A stretch of DNA of 48,606 nt from Azolla pinnata (taxonomy: Eukaryota; Streptophyta; Polypodiopsida; Salviniales; Salviniaceae): contig JBBBWG010030488.1 in the NCBI GenBank assembly GCA_037176905.1, positions 256 through 48,861 on the forward strand, read 5' to 3'. The translations under genes were made by a program, and so were the position numbers. Under the pieces are notes generated by a model that was given only the letters and a program-made list of their open reading frames with translations, was not told where the DNA came from and ran no database searches. Below are positions 22,691-35,147 of the stretch, one piece after another. How positions within the stretch are numbered: the stretch's first letter is position 1; each line of letters starts with the position of its first letter.

Positions 22691-23817
22691 CTCGGTTGAT
22701 TCTACGTGCAATGCGTAGTTGATCTCGGTTGATTCTACGTGCATGCGATCGGAATCGAGGCCCCGATCGAGGAATCGCCCCCGATTTGCTCTGACCGAGT
22801 CTTCGGAGGGGAGCCTCGAATCGGGCCCCGAAATTACGTGGTTCTGCGAATCCACGCTCCACAAAGGGGCTCTCTCGATGAATCGATGAGCGCGAAAGCG
22901 TGAGGCGAATTGCAAGTATGTACAGATAGATAGTCACTCTGGAATGCGGGCTTTCAAAAGCCTGTGCGGAGCCCGATCGATCGAATCACAGATCGCAAAG
23001 ATAGAGCAACTTGCAGAAGACGGTGTTCCCTTTGGACAGTTTCCAGATATTCGCCCCTAGCCTTCGATGATGTTGATGATACTTCTGATGCTGGTGGTGG
23101 TGGTGAGGGTTACGAGTCAGGATTGCGATTTGGGATCGATGCTGAACCCATCAACCTGCTATACTTAACGATCGCCCAAAAGGACTTTCAATTCCGTTTC
23201 GGAGGCGCCAGTTCAACCGATTCTAGACACACGACGCCGATTCCATTTTCGTGGGAGAATCTGCAAGTGGACGGGCGCTGCATGCGAGAACAAAACTCCG
23301 TGTCTGGTTACAAAATTGTGTCAGGAAACGCACTGGGATATTGCTCGAAATCAGTCTGATCGGGGCCCATATCTGAAGGATCCTAGTCAAGGCTGAGGTC
23401 TTCGAGCTGCTCTTCGTGCCTGTGTCTCTGTCACAATGTCGAGCGGGGGCTCCTCTTGCCAATCCGATTCATCAGTATCGGCTTTTGTCTCGAAGCTTTC
23501 GATTGGGGTATCTGGTCAGATTCCAGATGCTCTCTCTCTCCCCTCCACACACACTACCCACCCCAAGAAGAAGGCAGTGTATTACAAGAAGGAATCGGAC
23601 GGAGTCTGTTGCTACAGACAATTCAAACTGACGTGATCTCGATCTCGGCAATGCCCTGATCCCATCACGAATGAGCGAAAATGCAGGCGAAAATCGACCT
23701 ACTGAGCTGATCTGATCTGAGCTGCGGGGACAGATGGACGTGTGCTTCTTCTTCTGTCGGAGGTTCAGTATCGTTCCTGCTCGATTCTGCGATCTGTTTT
23801 TCTGCGCCGTGAACCCC

Positions 23818-24298
23818 GAACCCTAAATCCTAAACCCTAAACCGTAGAACCTAATCCCTAGACCCTAAAACCCTAAATCCTAAACCCTAAAACCCTAAAT
23901 CCCAAACCCTAAAACCCTTAATCCTAAACCCTAAAACCCTAAATCCCTAAACCCTAAATCACAAGCCCTAACCCCCTAAAACCCTAAATTCCTAAACCGT
24001 AGAACCTAATCCCTAGACCCTAAAACCCTAAATCCCTAAACTCTAAATCACAAGCCCTAACACCCTAAAACCCTAAATCCTAAACCCTAAAACCCTAAAT
24101 CCTAAACCGTAAAACCGTAAAACCCTAAACCCTAAATCACAAGCCCTAACACCCTAAAACCCTGAATTCCTAAACCCTAAAACCCTAAATCCTAAACCCT
24201 AACACCCTAAATCCCTAAACCCTAACACCCTAAATCCCTAAACCCTAAATCACAAGCCCTAACACCCTAAAACCCTAAATCCCTAAACCCTAAACCCA
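23818..24298 (+). repeat. Interstitial telomere-like array (CCCTAAA)
   Basis: About 480 bases consist of CCCTAAA units and variants such as CCCTAAAA, CCCTAAAT and TCCTAAA, with recurring interruptions AAATCACAAGCCCTAAC and CCGTAGAACC. The interruption pattern itself repeats every 100 bases or so, indicating block amplification after the telomere-type seed formed. It is about 1.4 kb upstream of the NMNAT start codon. Confidence 0.95.
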
Positions 24299-25727
24299 CT
24301 TATTGCGTGGGACTTCACTTGATTCTACAACAAGAAAAAGATCAAAGAAGAAGAAGAAGAAGAAGAAGAAGAAGATCAAAGAAGAAGAAGAAGAAGAATA
24401 GAAAGAGAAGCCATGGCTGCAAGCAAGAAGCCATGGCTGCTGCTTCCGAGCTCAGTCCGTGCGTATTTGTGCGAGGGACAGCACCTCTTCCGTCTGTTGC
24501 TGTGAGCCTCCCTGCGCAGAACCTTTCTCTCTCTCTCTCGATCGATCTCCCCGTTTGATTGATGCCCGCGGGCCGGATCAAAGCGAGATCGAGCAACTTG
24601 CAGCCTTCCCAGATCGATTTTGCACTTGCGGTGCGTCCGTCTGCCTTTCGCACCTTCCTTCAGAGGGCCGCTATCTTCTGGTACCTGCCTTTGACAAATT
24701 CTCATGATCCCAGGAACAGGTCAAGGGCTGTGTCGTTGCTGTCGTCTCCCGTGTTTGGTGGTCCGTGTTTCTTCTTTCCAGTTCGCCTTCTGCAATCCGG
24801 TGATACGCAAAGAGTTTTCCGGGAGTTACGCTGTTGCTCTCTCTCTCCAGGTTCGGAGCTTCCTTTGAAAACTGGGAGTTTTCGCGTACTTCTTTGCTTT
24901 TGAGTTCAAGCTATCCGAACTGTCCCTGTCTCATGTAGAGACGCATCTTTCTTTCCCTCCTTCAACAATCTTCTCATTCTTTCTCCTGCCTATCGGGTTT
25001 GTTTGATGCACGGTTCCGTTCGTATTTTGATTCCTTTTGACCTTGTTTTTGCAAATTGTGATATGCATGGATTTCACCACAATTGTACCGCTGGATAAAC
25101 ATCCAGTCCTGTGATATCTATGGAGCATTGGCACATAGCGTTCTCCACGTGTGCACATTCTCTGCTTTCTTTTTATTTGCTGCATTCTTGCAGAAGAGCG
25201 TAATAAAAAGCATGTTTTGATGGTGTTATTGTATGATGGACAAAGGCTCACAGAATTACGTGTGGCTTGGAGGATATGGATTATATAGTTCTGTGTCAAT
25301 TCTTTTCTGGAAATTTTTTCTGCTGTTTCCTTTACTACGTGTTGATCCCGATCTGGTAAAATATTTTGTGCTGTTTCCTTTACCATATGCTCCGAGAAAT
25401 GTGGATGTGGGAAAACTAGGAACATAGAAGTTGATCCTAGGCTCAAAAATCCACCTGCAGTTGGCAGTGAAGGTCCAAACAATAACATATGCGTGTGTGC
25501 AAGGAACTCAAATCTTCACCTGTTCTATATCATGGTTAATTAAAAACGTGAAACTACGAGGCTATACTCTGCTATGTTTGGACATTTGGTGTTTACCTGT
25601 GTCATAAGTAATGGAAAATTTTGATTTTTCCTGAAAATTTATGTGCTATCTTTGCAATTGAAAACTTTAACAGGTTACACTACCAACTGGCCAGGCTGCT
25701 TAGGGACCTCCAACTATTGATAGAGGA

Positions 25728-28602
25728 ATGGAGGAAGGTATAATAGTTGGGTACAGTGGCCTAGATGGTTTGTGTTGCCCAGCCGTCTTACATTTTCGTG
25801 TTTCTCTTATGTGACAGATCGTAACATTCCTTTGCCAGTTGACAAACTGAATTACCAAACCCTATCCAAGTAAGTGTGTAACTCATTTATCCAATATTGT
25901 GTTATCATAGAGTGGATATGGTTTCTACCGAAGTGATTGAAATGTCCGTCCTGCTTTCTTATCTGACTGCAACTGAGACGTATTCAAGTTTAGCGCTTTC
26001 AAGGATGTTAAGATTGACCTTATAGTAGTTTTTCTCAATGTATCTGGAAACAAGGGTTCATGTCCATTTCAATAGTTTCCGTTGTTTACATAACTACTTG
26101 TGAATTCCTTTGAAAGGTAAGAAGCTTCTTCATAAATGTGATCCAATAGGCTTCACTAAAGTTTTGAATAGACATTGATAAATGCATGGATGAAATTTTG
26201 GAAAAATGGTTACTTCAAAGACAATGCTTCACAAGATCAAACGTTTAAGATGACACATTAAAAGTTAGATCCATCATCAAGAAGCTGGCGATTATTGCAA
26301 TAAGATAACTTTAATTTTAACCGTAAATCTTACCTTGTTTTAGTGCTTTAATGCAGGGAGAAAAAAGTGCAAGCAGTATTGGTGGAGAATGGAAGCTTCA
26401 ATCCTCCCACCTATATGCATTTGAATATGTTCGGTAATGACACAGATGGAAACTATTCAAGCAGTAGTAACGTGTTTGGTGTTTGCATAGATTCTGAGAA
26501 TGGTATGTGATACAGAAGCTCATGCAGTCAATTCCCACATGCTGCAATGGTATCTAATAGGGTAGTGCATTAGTAATTCGAACCCTGTCATGAAAATAAA
26601 CTTTGTTTACCTCTAGGGTACGGAAAAACAAAAAGTTCTTGCTTTGCCGACATGATTTGATCTATACTCATTATGATACGATCAAGCACAAAGTCCCCCT
26701 GATAATAAGAATGTGCAGAACTCATAACCTACCCTAACCATCTTATGTTATATTTCATTTATTGCCGTGGCTTCCATTAAACTTTTATAAGGAGGAGGTA
26801 TTCAGAAAAGAGAAGACAAATAAAGTTTGCCAGATTTTTTTTTGTCATATTTATTTTGTAAGATTTCAATGTGAAACAGGCTGCTATTGATTACACTTTC
26901 AGAATTAGGTAAGGAAGCTCTCACTTCTCGTGGTTATCATTGTCTTGGCGGTTATATGTCTCCAGTCAACAATGCATACGGGAAAGAAGTAAGATTCTTT
27001 AATTCAAAATGCACGGTCTAATTCTGTCTAAATTCATACTAACTGACTTTATATCAGGGTTTGGTTTCTGCAGAGCATAGGATTAAGATGTGTCAGCACG
27101 CGGTAGAGAATTCATCATTTATCATGGTGGATCCATGGGAGGTACTGTTTGATCATTACCAATTAAAAATGATCATTAATATTCGACTAGGTTTAAAGCA
27201 GAAGAAATGATGATATTTATTTCCTCAGGCCTTGCAGGAGACGTATCAACGAACATTGAAGGTGCTGGCAAGAGTAGCATCTTTCTTACATGCGATCATG
27301 AAGAGTGGCAATGGTAAGTTCAAGGAATTGTTTTTCTCGTCATAGTAGGTTAAAATGTCATAAAGTTGGTTTCAGGCTTTTTTTCAAGAGCTCTCTCCCA
27401 CTTCTCTTTTAGAGATTTGGATGACATTAGATTTCCTTTATATATTATGTTTAATTATCTTTTCCTTTTAGGCACTATACACATGGTATTTTTCCTTATA
27501 TAAACATCAGATAATTGTATTTGTAATTGTCGTTATACTCATAGATGAGTGGATACACAAACATTATTGTATGCTTTGTTGTCTCATGGATCATATTGGC
27601 CTAAGCTGACGTTACTATATCTTTCTTTCTTTCTCTCTCTCTCTCTCTGTGTTTCTATTGGTTTATATACATCTTTGTATACTGGTGTGCAATTACGATT
27701 GTTCTTGTCACCTGTAGGAAATAAGGTGCAGGTCTTTTTGTTGTGTGGTGCTGACTTGTTAGAATCATTCACAAGACCTGGGGTTTGGATCCCTGATCAG
27801 GTATGCTGCATATAACACGTCCTCTTTTAGCAAGCTTTCTGGTAATGAAGATAATAATAATGATCATGATAATGTATTGTTCTGAGGTAGGATCTTATAC
27901 ACTGATATTTATTGAATCAAGAGCTCACTTTCTATTAATTTACAGATGGAAACAATCTGTCGAGACTATGGACTAGTTTGTGTTGGCAGAGGTGGAAGGG
28001 ATCTAAGGATGTTGATATCGGAGAATGAGTTGTTATCAAGATATAAGGTGCTGTGCAGGAAGAAAAGCACTACATATATGTATGTATGTAAATATAACTT
28101 TGATCAATAGATTTGTAAAATTCTTGTCATGGCTGATTTTTGATGCAGGAAAACATAATCATTATTGATGGTATTGAAAGCGAGGTGAGCTCTACGAAGC
28201 TCAGGTTTGTGATCAACTTCTTTCTTGTTAGGGATCCCTTGTAGTCGCACACTGGGTCTGGTCGTCTTATAGCTGGATGACGAATTTTAAGGGTTAAAGT
28301 GGGTTTAGAGTCCGTAAATAAATTGTTTCAAGAAAATGGTTGTTATTCATTAGGACCTTGATTTCCATTTTGCTTACTAGGTGTCTTACACATGAATCAA
28401 AAGCTAAGTTGTCTGTGATAATAAGGTGTGCACGGCTGAAAAAGAACTTTGGGATACAGGAGAAGTAATTTCCATTATCAAATACATTTTTGGCAGGGAT
28501 AATCTGTCCAAGGGCCTTCCGATTGATCTCATGACTCCTCCAAGTGTTGTAGAATATATCAAGTTGAATAATCTGTATGCCCAAGTACCACCGGTGAGCT
28601 AG
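25728..28602 (+). CDS. NMNAT: Nicotinamide/nicotinate mononucleotide adenylyltransferase (10 exons)
   Basis: The enzyme joins NMN or NaMN to ATP, forming NAD or NaAD plus pyrophosphate, the shared last adenylylation step of NAD synthesis. Exons: 25728-25737, 25818-25869, 26357-26433, 26903-26988, 27058-27141, 27229-27313, 27718-27800, 27946-28047, 28149-28204, 28497-28602. All are GT-AG and in frame, giving 246 residues, close to the Arabidopsis length I recall. Motifs: [10 protein letters not shown] at about 33-42 (the nucleotidyltransferase (H/T)xGH-type ATP site), [63 protein letters not shown] and the C-terminal ISSTxxR-type motif VSSTKLR (about 206-212). The first coding exon is only 10 bases (MEE plus one base), followed by the plant-like start [19 protein letters not shown] just before the TAG resembles a donor, but the family normally ends here. 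Confidence 0.95.
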
Positions 28603-31147
28603 AGTACAGTGGTCTGAAACCGCATCAATCTGTAAATTGCTTCGTATGGAACATGGAAACTACCATTAATTTGTGGTATGAGAAACCTGTAACATATTCT
28701 TCTATATATTTATGATCTACGTATTTGAGCATTTGTGCTTATTCATGTGGATATGGAGGTTGAAAGTGAATAACTTGTATGTGACGCATTCTGCTGTATT
28801 TCATGCATCTTTTACCCATTGTGTGTTTGGTGATGAGTGCCACGTATCCAGAACTTTCTTCGCTAACTTTAGCTGTCTTTGACAAAATCTACAGTATACG
28901 CATCCCAATTTTGGTTGTCAAATGATCAGTCTTTTGACGGTTTCTCAACTACCAACTTCAGAACCAAGACATCTAGAACATGCAATGCCCAACATTGGTT
29001 TTCGAAGTATATGCAGGGGAAGGAAAAGGCTGCTTCTATTCTTGATCGTGGAAAGCCTTTATAAATTTCCAGAAATAGCCAGATGGAAAGGAAGTTGTTG
29101 ATTTTGTTTAAATTTGGTGCAAAGGTGTGTGGGCTTTCGACTGATGAATCATTTGGATCCACAGATCTTATCAAGCATTTATTTGCAGATAGCGTAACAA
29201 TGAAGATTTTAGAAGCAGTTCAGAAAACGCTAGGGTTATTACAACTTTCCTGAGACACTCCGAGCAGCTCCATTGGGCAAAAGCTCCAATGGCATTTCTC
29301 CAGCAACATCTGATTGCATGTGACCTCATCGCCGATTCTATTTAGGAATGATGGATTCGGAGCTGGAAAGCTGCCAAAGTCCAGCAAAGAAGACATCCAG
29401 TATGGGTTCAGGTGGCGTGAGCTGTTTCTGCTTCTGCAATTGGACTACACAAAAATCTAGGTTAGGGTTATTAAAACACAGTTTTTGCTTCGCTTTTACA
29501 AGGAAGCCATGCCCTAAATATATATAGAGAAACTTTCAAGCTCTCCAGCCATTGTTTGAAATCAGGCTCGCCATTCCTGGCTACAATCGACACAGATCTC
29601 CTCCTGTTGGGGAATGGGTACAGACAGGCAGGGGTCTATTTCTGAAGGTGTTGAAAGGTGTTGACATGAATGAATGGAATGCAGCAACAGAGATTACCAG
29701 CCCTTAACAAGATCAGCAAAGATTCAAGCCAGTTTAAAAGAAAAAAAAACAGTTAACCAGCTGTGGGCACTGTGCCATTCAAGCAAAACACCCTTCTTTT
29801 TTGCCAGCATACATGAGCAATATGTAGAGAGCCTTTTACAGCTAAGAGTTTTGATCTGTTCATCCTGGTTCATTCATCCAACTCTGCAAAAAAGTACACA
29901 GATTAGCAAGAGGCATGCTGCGAGCGTTCGAAAACAGCTTTCTTGAATTTGCTGCACAGCGCTCATTACAAAAGTTCTCAGCGGATATGAAACTCCAACA
30001 CAGCTTTCTTTGGAATTTGCTGCACGGTGCTCATACAAAAGTTCACCGCAGATATGACTCAACCATGCATATGCTCCCAACAGCTTTCTTTGAATTTGCT
30101 GCACAGTGCTCATGCAAATGCTCACAGCAGATACTTCTCAACCCATGGATAACTTGAATGATGTACGACTCCGGAACTCATCGAACTCTCTCCCTTTCTT
30201 CCACGAGCAAAAAGAAGCGCTCCGAATCTGGATGGTAACTAACAGCTTTTAAAAGGGCACAAAAAGCTCGTGGTCCGACGGAGAATTGCGTTATACATCA
30301 GCCCTCCATTCAACATTTAAAGTGTTCTTTGCTGCTTCTGTTCAACGGGCGCAATCAACATCGCTTTCTTTCATCAATCTTAACCACCACCCGCCGCACA
30401 CAACAGAAAGATGGTTTCTACAAAACAACAGGGTGATTTTCACCAGAGTCGAAGGGCCGTAGCACTTGTCCACAATCATGGAGACAAGATTTTGCACATT
30501 CAGCACGTATGATCGAGCTTCAGAAGATCCATCTCATTGAATACATCAGGCAACAAGGGTAGAAACATATGCTACTGTACATACTGGAGGAACTCAAACT
30601 CCTGGCCTTGAAAACACCCAGTATCACCTTCAAATAGGCTTTTTCCTGCAGAGCAGTGCATTGAATCCTTTGATGCTTTGAGGCAGAGCACCGTGCTGTG
30701 TAACACAGGCTTTGCTTATGGCTGTCCAAGATATTATTAGATCGTTCCGACTCCGTATCGGATCACACCACCAAACTCCGATATATTTATCGGCTTTGTA
30801 ACCTACCTTTGGTGTAAAAAACATCTTTGGAGCTTTCCTTGCTTATTCTCTTACCTCTATCATATCATATCAAATGGGGCAAAAGGAACGAGTGAGATAG
30901 ATGCATGCAGAAGGCAAAAGTGCTCTCCGTCCCAAAGCAATTTTCACAAACCTTTTTCTACATTGTTTACATAGTCTTATGCACTGTTCCAGGACTGAAG
31001 AGATTTAACCTTCTCCCCCCCCTTGCTAGTATGGTATTATATATCTGCGATTGGGCAACCAGCTCATTGCTATGGGAGATGTCTGTGGATTATAGGTTTC
31101 TTTCGGGAAGAAGAGAACTAGAAATGATAGATGATCGTACGTCAAAG
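28603..31147. other. Convergent spacer, NMNAT to GT47
   Basis: The two flanking genes end toward each other here, so the segment should contain both 3' UTRs. One minisatellite (29935-30135) is visible. Short open frames at 28879-29064 and 29674-29946 have no recognisable product. Confidence 0.55.
29935..30135. repeat. Imperfect 66-80 bp tandem repeat
   Basis: CAGCTTTCTT-GAATTTGCTGCACAG starts at 29935, 30001 and 30081, each followed by GCTCAT-CAAA and a CAGCGGATAT-like block. The three copies differ by indels. They lie between the convergent NMNAT and GT47 genes. Confidence 0.85.
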
Positions 31148-33540
31148 CTATAACCCTCTTCTCTTTGTGGGTAGTGTGGCACGGGAGTACCTCTTCTCTT
31201 TGTGTAGGAGCTGCTTCACGCTGGGCAGCTTGTGGGCGATGCTCTTCCATATCATGTCGACTGCATCGCCAGGAGACGACGGTTGCTGGAACTCGAAGTG
31301 ATGATCCACCTCCCGGAGGCGCATCCACATCCGGATCCATTCCTCCTCCTTCACGCTGTGGAGCAAATCCATCAGAACCCCTCTCTGCAGAGCATCCTGG
31401 GACCTGACAAACAAGCAGAACTCGGCGTAGTCGAGCTCGTGCTCAAACGGAAGCTCGATCTCGTCGCTGATCACCACGGGGACGCAGTGGCTCGCAATCG
31501 CGTCAAACAGTCGGTTCGACGACGGAGTGTCCCCCGCGAGATGCAGGCAGAACTTGGACGATTTCATGCCCCCCGATGCGCTCCGGATCCCTTCGTTCTG
31601 CGTGTTCCCCGTCGAGAAATGCACCCCTCGCTCATCCTTGAGCATCTCGTAAAGCTGCTGCCTGATCATGCCTCCCTGGACACACAAAACCCACCAAAAG
31701 CAAATCAAACCATCATCAACTTGGAAGATAAGATTCCGCAGCTCGGTTTCTGATCTTGAAGTTCAGTGAATTCCGATGTTTAATAAAGCAATCTAACGAA
31801 TTCATCAGCATCCGATCAGTACGCAATAAGAGTGATTCCGATGTCAAGGCAATCTAACGAATTCATCAGCATCCGATCAGTAAGCAATAAGAGTCATTCC
31901 GACGTTAGAGCAACCTAACGAGTTCATCAGCATCCGATCAGTAAGCAATAAGAGTGATTCCGATGTTAAAGCAATCTAACGAATTCATCAGCATCCGATC
32001 AGTAAGCAATAAGAGTGATCCGATGTTAAAGCAATCTAACGAATTCATCAGCATTCGATCAGTAAACAATAAGAGTGATTCCGACGTTAAAGCAATCTAA
32101 CGAATACATCAGCATCCGATCAGTAAGCAATAAGAGTCATTCCGATGTTAAAGCAATCTAACGAGTTCATCAGCATCCGATCAGTAAGCAATAAGAGTGA
32201 TTCCGATGTTAAAGCAATCTAACAAATTCATCAGCATCCGATCATTAAGCAATAAGAGTGATTCCGATGTTAAAGCAATCTAAGAAATTCATCAGCATCC
32301 GATCAGTAAGCAATAAGAGTGATCCGATGTTAAAGCAATCTAACGAATTCATCAGCATTCGATCAGTAAGCAATAAGAGTGATTCTGATGTTTAAAGCAA
32401 TCACTTTTCCTTTTCCCTTACCTCTTTCCTAACAATGGCCCCTTGAAAGTAGAGGAGCGTCGTCCGGCTATGGAAGCTCGAGCGATCATCCCTGTAGGTC
32501 GGGACGACATGCTTGTAAGGGGCCACCACGTCTTTCCAGACATTCGCAACTTGAGTCGAATATCGCCCGAAATCCGAGACCACAAACATGGCTGAGCTGA
32601 GCTGCTCCCGGGCCAGATGCAAGCTATTCGGATGGTGCATCACGATGACATGGTTCTTGCCGCCCGAGTCCTGCCATGGCCTCTGCCGATGCAGGAAGCG
32701 AACGAGCCGGGCCTGCAGCTCCGAGTTCTTATCTCTTCTCGCACTGCCAATGGCTCCATGGTACTTGTTGTAGCTCAGCGATGCGAAGAAAGGAACAAAG
32801 CATATGTCTGCATCTTTAGGGTTTGATACGAGGACCGCCGCGACGTTGTAGCAACAGGTCGATGCTTTGGCCGAGGGGAAGAGGAGGTCCAAGGTGAGCC
32901 AATACTCGATGCTGTGCTGTAGGTTGAGACCTCCGGGGTATCGGGGCACCTGGGAGATGTTCTCGGGCCATAGCCGGTGCTCCGACACGAACGCTTCGTC
33001 CAGCATTCCGAAATGGAACTCGGGCGGAAGAGCATACATGAAGACCTTGAGAACTGCATTGCTGTTGTTGCTGCTGTTGTTGCTGCTGTCGTTGCTGTTG
33101 TTGCTGCTGTTGCAAGGCTTGGGATTGTTGATATTCTGGCTACTGTTGTCGTCGATGCAAGGCATGCGGTGCCGTTCGAAGCTCCGATTCATGTGGTGCC
33201 GTTCGAAGCTCCGATTCATCGATCCCGAGACGCGTTCAAGCAGCAGATCTTCGTCCTCGATGGACAGAGATCCCGCGGCGGAGCTGCGGTGATGAAGATC
33301 GCGGCGATCGCCGAGGAGCGCCGTGCTGAGGGCTTGGGATTTGCGCGAGAACGGCCTCATATCTGCCCAGATCGAGCCCCGTAGATTCGAAGGGCGGAGG
33401 AGGAAGGAGCAAGCCAGCATGAGCATCAAGGCGACAACTGCTACGATGGCTGTGGCGCTGCTTCTCCGGGTCCGATTCTGCCTCCCAAACCCTAGCTTTG
33501 TCGAAGGCGAAGCGAAGCGCTGCTCGCTGCCAAGAACCAT
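31148..33540 (-). CDS. GT47 exostosin-family glycosyltransferase (2 exons)
   Basis: This is a Golgi type II membrane glycosyltransferase of the plant exostosin/GT47 group. It resembles the probable arabinosyltransferase-like members; the exact sugar donor cannot be read from sequence. Exon 1 is 33540-32422 and exon 2 is 31675-31148; the phase-0 GT-AG junction joins FQGAIVRKE to [10 protein letters not shown], giving 548 residues. Visible: cytosolic basic start, one signal-anchor helix at about 29-48, a stem with a 27-bp in-frame duplication ([18 protein letters not shown]) and an Asn/Ser-rich run from GTT/GCT triplets, then the exostosin domain with [53 protein letters not shown] and [11 protein letters not shown]. 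Exon 2 carries the strongest family signature, [39 protein letters not shown]. The start lies just before the helix; a GTG two codons upstream was not used. Confidence 0.94.
31771..32400. repeat. 61-bp minisatellite filling the GT47 intron
   Basis: About ten copies of a 60-61 bp unit (GTGATTCCGATGTTAAAGCA, ATCTAACGAATTCATCAGCA, TCCGATCAGTAAGCAATAAGA) make up 630 of the 746 intron bases. Two diagnostic variants recur together: a TT deletion giving GTGATCCG at 32015 and 32319, each followed by CAGCATTCG at 32050 and 32353. That spacing of about 304 bp indicates a five-unit higher-order block. Confidence 0.97.
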
Positions 33541-34229
33541 TTTCACAGCCTGTGCCGATATCTATCTGTGGATTTGCTAGCACTGCAAAGACTCGATCTT
33601 CACAGCCAGCAGGAAACCCTAATCGCTCGCATGCTTGCTGTGCACAGCGATGATTCGGTAGGGCTGGTAGCCGGTGAACATCCCCGACTCAAATCCGAAG
33701 CTCCATCCACCGAAGAGAAAGAATCTCCAAAGCGCTTCCTGACGCATACAGAAGCCCTGATGATTTCTCCCCGCGGCGATGGTTTCTGTGAACAAAAACC
33801 AAGCATCCCGATTCCATCTCTCTCTCTCTCTCTCTCTCTCTATCACAGGGACTTTTGTTCCCCAAAGGCTAGGCTCTGCGACGAGAGCCTCCCCCCCCCC
33901 CCTGTCTGCTCAAATCCTCTGATTCCTTTCACGTTGCGATTGCGCATGCGTGTGTGTCTATCTATGTACAGCTCTCGACTTACCAAAACCGGAGCGATGA
34001 GCTTTGCTCCCGAGTGCTCCGGAAAGCGAAGAAAGGGAGGCGAGAAGAAACGCCCGGATGGATCTCGGGCTTCTACTGTCCGAATCTACGCTGTTAGTCT
34101 CCTCCGGGAAAGGCGCTAGAGGGCTTCACTTGCGAGCTTCTGCCTGCTGCTGCTAGGGTAGAGTATGGCATGCAGAGGATTCGTTCCGCAGACGAAAGAA
34201 AGGCGGATTGAGACCTTGTCTGCGTGCGC

Positions 34230-34500
34230 GGCGGAGAAGCAGAAGGGAGAGACAGGGAAGAAGCAGAAGGAAGGAGAAGCAGAAGGAAGAGACAGGGACG
34301 AAGCAGAAGAAGAAAGAAGAAGAAAGACGCAGAGAAGAAGAAGAAGAAGTTCTTCTTCTTCTTTCTTCTTCACTTCTTCTTCTTCATGTTTTCCTTCTTC
34401 TTCATGTTTTCCTTCTTCTTCTAAAAGTAGAAGAAGAAGAAGAAGAAAGAAGAAGAAAGAAGGAAATGATGAAAGAAAATGATGAAGAAGAAGGAAGAGC
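34230..34500. repeat. GAA/TTC microsatellite with strand switch
   Basis: A purine tract (AGAAGGAAG/GAAGAA) runs to about 34349. It flips to TTCTTC on the same strand until about 34420, then returns to GAA. The flip at about 34348-34352 makes a self-complementary GAAGAAG-TTCTTC junction able to form a hairpin. Confidence 0.85.
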
Positions 34501-34661
34501 AAAGAAGAAGGTTTTCCCCAACAACCCAACAACCACCAAGCTCCAGTTCTAGCTTCAGCTTCAGCTCTGGAATCGATCCGGTCGATTCCAGAGCTGCTGG
34601 AGCTGATGAAGAGTGAGTCGGTGCCTTTCCACGCATAGCCCCACTGATCGATCGATCGATC

Positions 34662-34888
34662 GAATCATCCGGCGTAGCATTAATCATCTGGCGTATTTAT
34701 GAATGTTTGTATGATTGATCGATGGATCGATCGATAGAACAATCCATCGATCGACGATCGATCGGTCAATCGATCGATAGATCAATCCATCGATCGACGA
34801 TCGATCGATAGAACAATCCATCGATCAACGATCGATCATACAAACATTCATACATACGCCAGATGATTAATGCTACGCCGGATGATTC
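34662..34888. repeat. 227-bp near-perfect palindrome (foldback)
   Basis: The left arm starts GAATCATCCGGCGTAGCATT, AATCATCTGGCGTAT, GAATGTTTGTATGATTGATC. The right arm ends with the reverse complement (GATCATACAAACATTC, ATACGCCAGATGATT, AATGCTACGCCGGATGATTC). The centre, near 34775, is GATCGATC-rich and internally repetitive (AACAATCCATCGATC appears at three places). It may be a foldback transposon (MITE-like) or a hairpin RNA source. I see no clear target-site duplication and no transposase. Confidence 0.85.
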
Positions 34889-35111
34889 GTGCTTTCATCC
34901 GTCTCTGCGCTGTTTTCGCGTCGTATGCAGAGCTTGTTTTTTGTAATGGCTACGCCTTTTCAGGCCAGATCCGGATATGCCCCCGCTTGGGGATCAGCTC
35001 CCCCTCCTCTCCTCTCCGCTTGTATGTCAGGTTATTATCATCAAATCCCGATGAATCGCATCCTGAATCAAGCCTCGATCGGCAGCAGCCGATTATCCAA
35101 ATCCTCTCTTC

Positions 35112-35147
<36 letters not shown>

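Larger units (their letters stand above)
21913..25727. other. Divergent spacer, membrane-protein gene to NMNAT
   Basis: This 3.8-kb segment holds the upstream regions of both genes. It contains a GAA tract (22040-22080), a tandem family (22190-22690), a telomere-like array (23818-24298) and a GAA tract near 24345-24400. Further right there is NMNAT leader sequence. An acceptor-like AACAG at about 25674 suggests a 5' UTR intron. No coding region is supported. Confidence 0.55.

Noticed and set aside
31771..32400. 61-bp direct repeats considered as tandem coding repeats or an array of sites
   Set aside because: They lie wholly within an intron whose flanking exons splice in frame, and no frame through the units stays open.
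34662..34888. Palindrome considered as a plant microRNA gene
   Set aside because: The arms are too perfect and too long for a typical conserved microRNA and match none that I recognise; it is kept only as a foldback element with small-RNA potential.
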